Below, piece after piece: positions 7,583 to 14,887 of a stretch of 14,887 nucleotides of DNA. The stretch lies in the NCBI GenBank assembly GCA_031177735.1, contig JAPSKJ010000033.1, positions 1 through 14,887 of the forward strand, read 5' to 3'. The notes under the pieces were generated by a model that ran no database searches, was not told the origin of the DNA, and worked only from the letters and a program-made list of their open reading frames with translations. Source of the stretch: Nocardioides sp. (GTDB lineage: Bacteria; Actinomycetota; Actinomycetes; Propionibacteriales; Nocardioidaceae). A program made the position numbers and the translations under genes. Positions within the stretch are counted from its first letter, which is position 1; each line of letters starts with the position of its first letter.

Positions 7583-9565
7583 ATGGTCGGACGCATCCCC
7601 GTCATCGATGTCCATCCGCTGGTGGACCTCGGGCGCCAGCCTGCCAAGGCGACGGTCGACGAGCCGTTCCCTGTGCGGGCGACCGTGTTCCGGGAAGGCC
7701 ACGACCGGCTCGGCGCCGAGGTGGTCCTGACCGATCCCGCGGGGCTGCGCCGCGCACCGGTCCGGATGCGGGAGACCGGGCCGAAGTCCGACCGTTACGA
7801 AGCGTGGGTGATCCCCGACCTCGAGGGGGCGTGGACCTTCGAGATCCAGGCCTGGTCCGACCCGCTCGGCACGTGGCAGCACGACGCCGGCATCAAGATC
7901 CGGGCCGGGGTGGACGTGGATCTGATGTTCCTCGAGGCCCGGCTCCTGCTCGAGCGCGTCCTCACCGGGTCCGAGGTGCCGCTGGCCGAGAGCGAGACCC
8001 TGGTCCTGAAGGCGGCCATCGAGGCGGCCGCGGATGAGTCCCGGCCGGTCGAGGCCCGGCTCGCGGTGCTGGAGAGCCCTGAGGTCTCCGCGTTGCTGCT
8101 GGCCCGCCCGCTGCGCGAGCACCTCACCGTGGAAGGCCCCTACCCGGCGTACGCCGACCGCCGCCGCGCTCTCACCGGCAGCTGGTACGAGTTCTTCCCG
8201 CGCTCGGAGGGCGCGCGCCTCGACGAGGAGACCGGCAAGGTCGTCAGCGGGTCGTTCCGCACCGCCGCGAAGCGGCTGGACGCGGTCGCGGCGATGGGCT
8301 TCGACGTGGTCTACCTGCCGCCGATCCACCCGATCGGCGAGGTCAACCGCAAGGGCCCCAACAACACCCTGACGCCCGGTCCCGACGACCCGGGCTCACC
8401 CTGGGCGATCGGCTCCAAGCACGGCGGCCATGACGCGATCCACCCCGACCTCGGCACCTTCGAGGACTTCGACGGCTTCGTCGCCCGGGCCAAGGAGCTC
8501 GGGCTGGAGGTCGCGCTCGACCTCGCCCTGCAGGCCGCGCCCGACCACCCCTGGGTGAAGGAGCACCCCGAGTTCTTCACCACCCGGGCCGACGGGACGA
8601 TCGCCTACGCCGAGAACCCGCCGAAGAAGTACCAGGACATCTACCCCATCAACTTCGACAACGACCCGGCCGGCATCGCCCAGGAGGTGCTCCGGATCGT
8701 CCGGCTGTGGATGTCGCACGGGGTGCGGATCTTCCGCGTCGACAACCCGCACACCAAGCCGGTCGCGTTCTGGGAGTGGCTGCTGCGCGAGGTCCGGGCC
8801 ACCGACCCCGACGTGGTCTTCCTCTCCGAGGCCTTCACCCGGCCGGCGATGATGCACACCCTCGGTGCTGTCGGTTTCCACCAGTCGTACACCTACTTCA
8901 CCTGGCGGGTGGAGAAGGGCGAGATCGAGGACTACCTGCGCGAGGTGGCCACCGAGTCCGACCACCTGATGCGGCCCAACTTCTTCGTCAACACTCCCGA
9001 CATCCTCCACGCGTTCCTGCAGTACGGCGGGCCCGCGGCGTTCCGGATCCGCGCGACCCTGGCCGCGCTCGGCTCGCCCTCCTGGGGTGTGTACGCCGGT
9101 TACGAGCTCTACGAGCACGTGGCCGTGCGTCCCGGCAGCGAGGAGTACCTCGACAGTGAGAAGTACCAGATCCGGATCCGCGACTGGGAGGCCGCCGAGC
9201 GGTCCGGCACCACGCTGGCGCCGTACCTCACCCGGCTCAACGAGATCCGCCGCGCGCACCCCGCGCTCCAGCTGCTGCGCAACCTCGTGGTGCACCGCAC
9301 CGACGACACCCACGTGCTGTGCTTCTCCAAGTCAGCCGGTCCCGACACCGTGATCGTGGTGATCAACCTCGACCCGCACGGGGCCCGGGAGACGATGGTC
9401 CACCTCGACCTCGAGGCGGCCGGCCTGCCGGAGTCGTACGCAGTCCACGACGAGCTGACCGGGCAGGAGTGGGTCTGGGGCGCCTCCAACTACGTGCGCC
9501 TCGACCCCGGCTCGCAGGTCGCCCACATCCTGTCCGTCCGCCGCACCGATGCGGCGGCGGACTAG
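7583..9565 (+). CDS. glgE: Alpha-1,4-glucan:maltose-1-phosphate maltosyltransferase, GH13_3
   Basis: GlgE extends alpha-1,4-glucans by transferring maltosyl units from alpha-maltose-1-phosphate with release of phosphate; it is the defining enzyme of the trehalose-to-glucan pathway. The protein has 660 aa, normal for the family. An N-terminal beta-sandwich region (about 1-110, opening with IPVIDVHPLVDLGRQPAK) and a helical insert region (about 110-190) precede the barrel. Visible active-site residues are Lys257 in NRKGPNN, Gln317 in LALQAAPDHPW, Lys348 and Tyr350 in PPKKYQDIYPINFD, nucleophile Asp387 in FRVDNPHTKP, acid/base Glu416 in SEAFT, Asp473 in VNTPDIL, and Lys527-Tyr528 in SEKYQIRIRDW. 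All are offset by a constant 7 from the Streptomyces coelicolor GlgE numbers I remember, so the active site is intact. ATG at 7583 fits the conserved start and has no ribosome site but a -10 box 6 nt upstream. It heads the glgE-treS-mak-glgB operon. Confidence 0.97.
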   Translation: MVGRIPVIDVHPLVDLGRQPAKATVDEPFPVRATVFREGHDRLGAEVVLTDPAGLRRAPVRMRETGPKSDRYEAWVIPDLEGAWTFEIQAWSDPLGTWQHDAGIKIRAGVDVDLMFLEARLLLERVLTGSEVPLAESETLVLKAAIEAAADESRPVEARLAVLESPEVSALLLARPLREHLTVEGPYPAYADRRRALTGSWYEFFPRSEGARLDEETGKVVSGSFRTAAKRLDAVAAMGFDVVYLPPIHPIGEVNRKGPNNTLTPGPDDPGSPWAIGSKHGGHDAIHPDLGTFEDFDGFVARAKELGLEVALDLALQAAPDHPWVKEHPEFFTTRADGTIAYAENPPKKYQDIYPINFDNDPAGIAQEVLRIVRLWMSHGVRIFRVDNPHTKPVAFWEWLLREVRATDPDVVFLSEAFTRPAMMHTLGAVGFHQSYTYFTWRVEKGEIEDYLREVATESDHLMRPNFFVNTPDILHAFLQYGGPAAFRIRATLAALGSPSWGVYAGYELYEHVAVRPGSEEYLDSEKYQIRIRDWEAAERSGTTLAPYLTRLNEIRRAHPALQLLRNLVVHRTDDTHVLCFSKSAGPDTVIVVINLDPHGARETMVHLDLEAAGLPESYAVHDELTGQEWVWGASNYVRLDPGSQVAHILSVRRTDAAAD

Positions 9566-9634
9566 GCGTTGGGCGCTCGACCCGCCGCTCACCCGCTCGT
9601 CTCGCACCAGCCCGCAACGCGTCAGGAGGACGCC
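9566..9634 (+). other. glgE-treS intergenic spacer with a long-range inverted repeat and strong ribosome site
   Basis: The 69-bp spacer contains GCGTTG (9566-9571) and its exact inverted complement CAACGC (9615-9620), which could close a large loop just upstream of the ribosome site AGGAGG (9624-9629). That ribosome site lies 5 nt before GTG at 9635 and settles the treS start over the TTG at 9569. No TANNNT box in proper position was seen, so treS probably depends on the glgE promoter. The stem could be chance. Confidence 0.4.
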
Positions 9635-11469
<1,835 letters not shown>

Positions 11470-11473
<4 letters not shown>

Positions 11474-12921
11474 CGACGATCGATCCCGAGGTCCTCGCGA
11501 GCTACCTGTCCCGGACGCGGTGGTTCGGCGGCAAGGGCCGTCCGTTCACCGTCACCTCGATCCACGCCGTCGGCGAGGTGCCCGGCCGCGTCGAGCAGAG
11601 TCCGCACACGGTGATCCACCTCGTCGAGGTCACCTACTCCGACGCCGAGGCCGGCACCGAGCTCTACCAGGTGCCGCTGGCGCTCTACACCCATCCCCAG
11701 GGCCGCCTCGACCACGCCTTCATCGGTTGGTGGGAGGACCCGCAGCTCGGATGGGTGCACGCCTACGACGCGGTCCACGACCGCGAGGCGATGGCCTGCT
11801 GGCTGCGCTCGTTCCAGCAGGCCAGCACCGCGGAGACGGACGCGGGCGACACGCTCACCTTCCACCGCCTCGCCGGGCACGACCTGGACCTGGAGTCCCA
11901 CTCCACGCTGTTCTCCGGCGAGCAGTCGAACTCGTCGGTCGCGTTCGGCGAGGACGCGATCATGAAGGTGTTCCGCAAGATCACGCCGGGGATCAACCCC
12001 GACATCCAGATCCACGAGGTGCTCACCAAGGTCGGCTGCGAGCACATCGCCGACCTCTACGGCTGGGCCGACCTGGCCCTGGAGGACGTCCACGGGGCCG
12101 ACGACGGGCGGGGCAGCGTCGTCCAGCTCGCGATGCTGCAGAAGTTCCTGCGCACCGCGACCGACGGGTTCGACCTCGCCCTGGCCAGCGTGCGCGCTCT
12201 CCTGGCCGAGCCCGACGTGCACGCCTCCGAGTCCGGGGGTGACTTCGCCGGCGAGGCGGCCCGGTTGGGCGAGGCACTCGCCAAGGTGCACCTGCTCCTG
12301 CGCGAGCACTTCCCCACCGAGCAGCGCGGCCCGGAGGCCGCCGCCGACCTCTCCCGGGCGATGACCCACCGGCTGGAGCGGGCGCTGGGCGCCGTGCCCG
12401 AGCTCGCCGAGCACGCCGACCGCCTGCGCGCGGTCTTCGGCGCGGTCGCCGGACTCGGCGGCCTGGAGGTGCAGCGCATCCACGGCGACCTGCACCTGGG
12501 CCAGACCATGCGCACGGCGCTGGGCTGGAAGATCGTCGACTTCGAGGGCGAGCCGGCCAAGCCGCTGGCCGAGCGGATGCTCCCGGACTCGCCCTGGCGC
12601 GACGTCGCCGGGATGATCCGCTCCTTCGACTACGCCCCGGCGGTGGTGGAGTACTCCGCCGGCGTCAGCGACCCCGAGTCCGCCGAGCTGCGCACCCGGC
12701 GGGCCGAGGAGTGGTCGCACCGCAGCCGCAACCACTTCCTCTACGCCTACGCCGAGGCGCTCGGCAACCCGCACGGCGAGCTGACCGCCGAGCAGCGGGT
12801 CCTCCTCGAGGCCTACGTCGCGGACAAGGCCGTCTACGAAACCGTCTACGAGAGCCGCAACCGCCCGGCGTGGGTGGCCATCCCGCTGGCGGCGGTGGCC
12901 CGGATCGGAGCACCACGATGA
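11470..12921 (+). CDS. mak: Maltokinase (ATP:maltose 1-phosphotransferase)
   Basis: Maltokinase (also called Pep2) phosphorylates maltose with ATP to maltose-1-phosphate, the donor for GlgE. From GTG at 11470 it has 483 aa, somewhat longer than the mycobacterial enzyme of about 455. The N-terminal cap carries RTRWFGGKGRPF at residues 15-26, typical of the family. A kinase-like nucleotide site follows: EQSNSSVAFG then AIMKVFRKITPGINPD, with the probable ATP-contacting Lys166. The catalytic loop is HGDLHLGQ with Asp340, and the metal-binding segment is IVDFEGEP with Asp357 and Glu359, as in aminoglycoside-phosphotransferase-like kinases. GAGGGAG lies about 9 nt before the GTG. The start overlaps the treS stop by GTGA and the stop overlaps the glgB start by ATGA, so synthesis of the three is likely coupled. 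The family and context make the assignment secure. Confidence 0.95.
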
Positions 12922-14887
12922 GCACCCGCCAGGTCTCCCCCCAGCCGGTCGCGCCGGAGACCCTCGCCGAGATCGCCGACGGCCGGCACGGCAGCCCGCA
13001 CAGCGTGCTCGGCCCGCACCCCTACGACGGCGCCGTCACGGTCCGGGTCCTCAAGCCGCTCGCGGCGTCGGTCGTGGTGCGCTACCACGCTCCCGGGTCG
13101 CCCGACCTCGCCGCGGACGGCTCCACGGACTCCTGGGCGGAGGTCGAGCTGACCCACGAGCACGAGGGCATCTGGGTCGGCGTGCTGCCGGTCGACGACG
13201 TGCCGAGCTACCGCGTGGCGGTCACCTACGAGCACGAGGGCGAGCGGCACACCCTGGTGCGCGACGACCCCTACCGCTTCCTGCCGACCCTCGGCGAGGT
13301 CGACCTGCACCTGATCAACGAGGGCCGCCACGAGCAGCTGTGGCGGGTGCTCGGCGCCCGCGTGCACCGCTACCCCGGACTCGGCGCCGAGCCCGAGGTG
13401 ACCGGCACCGCCTTCTCGGTCTGGGCGCCGCGGGCACGGGCGGTGCGGGTCAAGGCCGACTTCAACGACTGGGACGGCCGCGAGCACCCCATGCGCCAGC
13501 TCGGCAGCTCCGGGGTCTGGGAGCTGTTCGTGCCCGACGTCGGCAGCGGCGCGCGCTACAAGTTCATCATCCTCGGTGCCGACGGGGTGTGGCGCGAGAA
13601 GGCCGACCCGATGGCGTTCTACGCCGAGGAGCCACCGGCCACCTCCTCGCGCGTCTACGAGTCGACGTACACCTGGGGCGACCAGGCGTGGCTCGAGGAG
13701 AGGGCGCGCAAGGCCGAGCTGGGCCAGGTCGACCAGCCGATGTCCATCTACGAGCTCCACCTGGGCTCCTGGCGCCGCGGGCGCAGCTACCACGACCTCG
13801 CCGACGAGCTGGTCCCCTACCTCGCCGACCTCGGCTTCACCCACGTCGAGCTGATGCCGGTGATGCAGCACCCGTTCGGCGGGTCCTGGGGCTACCACGT
13901 GACGTCCTACTTCGCCCCCGACAGCCGCTTCGGTGACCCCGACGGCTTCCGCTACCTCGTCGACCGGCTCCACCAGGCCGGGATCGGCGTCATCCTGGAC
14001 TGGGTGCCGGGCCACTTCGCCACCGACGAGTGGGCGCTGGTGCGCTTCGACGGGGCGCCGCTCTACGAGGACCCCAATCCTCAGCGTGGGTGGCACCAGG
14101 AATGGGGCTCCCACATCTTCGACTTCGGCCGCCCCGAGGTGCGCAACTTCCTCTACGCCAACGCGCTCTACTGGCTCGAGGAGTTCCACGCCGACGGGCT
14201 GCGCGTCGACGGTGTCGCCTCGATGCTCTACCTCGACTACGCCCGCAAGGAGGGCGAGTGGACCCCCAACGTCCACGGCGGGCGCGAGAACCTCGAGGCG
14301 GTGCAGTTCCTCCAGGAGATGAACGCCACCGTCTACAAGCGCGTGCCCGGGGTGACCACGATCGCCGAGGAGTCGACCGCCTGGCCCGGCGTCACCCGGC
14401 CGACGAGCGAGGGCGGCCTGGGCTTCGGGTTCAAGTGGAACATGGGCTGGATGCACGACAGCCTCGGCTACCTCAAGCACGACCCGATCCACCGTGCCTA
14501 CCACCACCACGAGATGACCTTCGCCCTCACCTACGCCTGGGCGGAGAACTACGTGCTCCCGCTGTCGCACGACGAGGTGGTGCACGGCAAGGGATCGCTG
14601 CTGCGCAAGATGCCCGGCGACCGCTGGCGACAGCTCGCCGGGCTGCGCGCCTACCTGGGCTACATGTGGGCGCATCCGGGCAAGCAGCTGCTCTTCATGG
14701 GCAGCGAGTTCGGCCAGGAGTCGGAGTGGGCGGAGTCCCGCGAGCTGGACTGGTGGCTGCTCGACCTCCCCGAGCACCAGGGCATGCACGCCGCCGTCCG
14801 CGACCTCAACGCGCGCTACCGCGAGACGCCTGCACTGTGGCGGCTCGACCACGACCCCTCCGGGTTCACCTGGCTCGACGCCGACGA
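12918..14887 (+). CDS. glgB: 1,4-alpha-glucan branching enzyme, GH13_9 (C-terminus beyond right edge)
   Basis: GlgB cuts alpha-1,4-glucan chains and rejoins them through alpha-1,6 links, branching the polymer made by GlgE. ATG at 12918 overlaps the mak stop (ATGA), with GGAG 7 nt upstream. The frame is open to the window end, giving 656 residues; the usual length is about 730-740, so roughly 80 C-terminal residues are missing. An N-terminal N1 domain (about 1-115, including GRHGSPHSVLGPH) precedes a CBM48 domain from about 162 (GTAFSVWAPRARAVRVKADF). The catalytic barrel starts near YELHLGSWRRG (278). Motifs are DWVPGHF with Asp361, DGLRVDGVASMLYLDYAR with nucleophile Asp431, TIAEES with acid/base Glu484, and LPLSHDEVVHGKGS with Asp552. 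FMGSEFGQESEW follows, also typical. The two-domain N-terminus places it with full-length actinobacterial GlgB. Its position last in the operon completes the GlgE pathway. Confidence 0.97.
   Translation, partial: MSTRQVSPQPVAPETLAEIADGRHGSPHSVLGPHPYDGAVTVRVLKPLAASVVVRYHAPGSPDLAADGSTDSWAEVELTHEHEGIWVGVLPVDDVPSYRVAVTYEHEGERHTLVRDDPYRFLPTLGEVDLHLINEGRHEQLWRVLGARVHRYPGLGAEPEVTGTAFSVWAPRARAVRVKADFNDWDGREHPMRQLGSSGVWELFVPDVGSGARYKFIILGADGVWREKADPMAFYAEEPPATSSRVYESTYTWGDQAWLEERARKAELGQVDQPMSIYELHLGSWRRGRSYHDLADELVPYLADLGFTHVELMPVMQHPFGGSWGYHVTSYFAPDSRFGDPDGFRYLVDRLHQAGIGVILDWVPGHFATDEWALVRFDGAPLYEDPNPQRGWHQEWGSHIFDFGRPEVRNFLYANALYWLEEFHADGLRVDGVASMLYLDYARKEGEWTPNVHGGRENLEAVQFLQEMNATVYKRVPGVTTIAEESTAWPGVTRPTSEGGLGFGFKWNMGWMHDSLGYLKHDPIHRAYHHHEMTFALTYAWAENYVLPLSHDEVVHGKGSLLRKMPGDRWRQLAGLRAYLGYMWAHPGKQLLFMGSEFGQESEWAESRELDWWLLDLPEHQGMHAAVRDLNARYRETPALWRLDHDPSGFTWLDAD

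Noticed and set aside
7501..8037. 178-codon rightward frame beginning with ATG just after the intergenic palindrome
   Set aside because: It overlaps glgE in another frame for most of its length and its translation is Arg/Pro/Gly-rich without a motif; no ribosome site precedes it.
9566..9634. Separate promoter for treS
   Set aside because: No -10-like TANNNT in a usable position was seen; the strong ribosome site alone does not imply a promoter.
12846..14852. 668-codon open frame on the minus strand across glgB, and similar long antisense frames over glgP (4985-6664 +), glgX (3731-4822 -), glgE (8396-9313 -), treS (9332-10720 -) and mak (11386-12774 -)
   Set aside because: In DNA with GC-rich third positions the opposite strand rarely has stop codons. 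The predicted proteins are Val/Leu/Arg/Gly/Asp-rich without any recognisable domain, while the sense strand encodes enzymes with intact motifs.

Overview
The window is uniformly GC-rich (about 70% by eye), with dense codirectional genes, GTG starts, 4-bp stop/start overlaps and candidate leaderless promoters. Together with the enzyme set this points to a high-GC actinobacterium. The gene order and the wording of the proteins suggest Nocardioidaceae/Propionibacteriales, but that is inference from memory and not a measured placement. I see no RNA gene, CRISPR array, insertion sequence, integrase or compositional island.

Layout. The left third (1-2559) is read leftward: a 258-aa enoyl-CoA hydratase/isomerase family protein (1783-2559), a small two-helix membrane protein that overlaps its stop codon (1346-1777/1786), then etfB (447-1238) and the start of etfA (runs off the window at base 1). 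This is a fatty-acid/acyl-CoA oxidation neighbourhood; ETF is the electron acceptor of acyl-CoA dehydrogenases. A 142-bp divergent gap separates it from glgX (2702-4849, rightward), a glycogen debranching enzyme. glgX converges on glgP (4865-7459, leftward), an alpha-glucan phosphorylase, with 15 bp between the stop codons and a GC-rich hairpin at the junction. A 123-bp divergent gap (7460-7582) then separates glgP from a four-gene rightward operon: glgE (7583-9565), treS (9635-11473), mak/pep2 (11470-12921) and glgB (12918 to beyond the right edge). The last three are joined by GTGA and ATGA overlaps.

How the genes work together. TreS interconverts trehalose and maltose, Mak phosphorylates maltose with ATP, GlgE transfers maltosyl units from maltose-1-phosphate onto an alpha-1,4-glucan, and GlgB adds alpha-1,6 branches: the complete GlgE pathway from trehalose to glycogen-like alpha-glucan. 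GlgP (phosphorolysis to glucose-1-phosphate) and GlgX (removal of the limit-dextrin branches) are the matching breakdown enzymes on the opposing strand or unit. No GlgA, GlgC/GlgM or TreY/TreZ is present in the window. Catalytic residues are intact in every enzyme where I checked them.

Novelty. The enzymatic content is a known pathway, and I do not find an undescribed system. The parts worth a second look are regulatory and small: a near-perfect 14-bp palindrome in the glgP/glgE divergent promoter, TANNNT -10 boxes 6-7 nt before the starts of both glgE and glgP (apparent leaderless mRNAs), a palindrome and an unusual Shine-Dalgarno/hairpin arrangement ahead of etfB, and the unrecognised two-helix membrane protein coupled to the hydratase gene.
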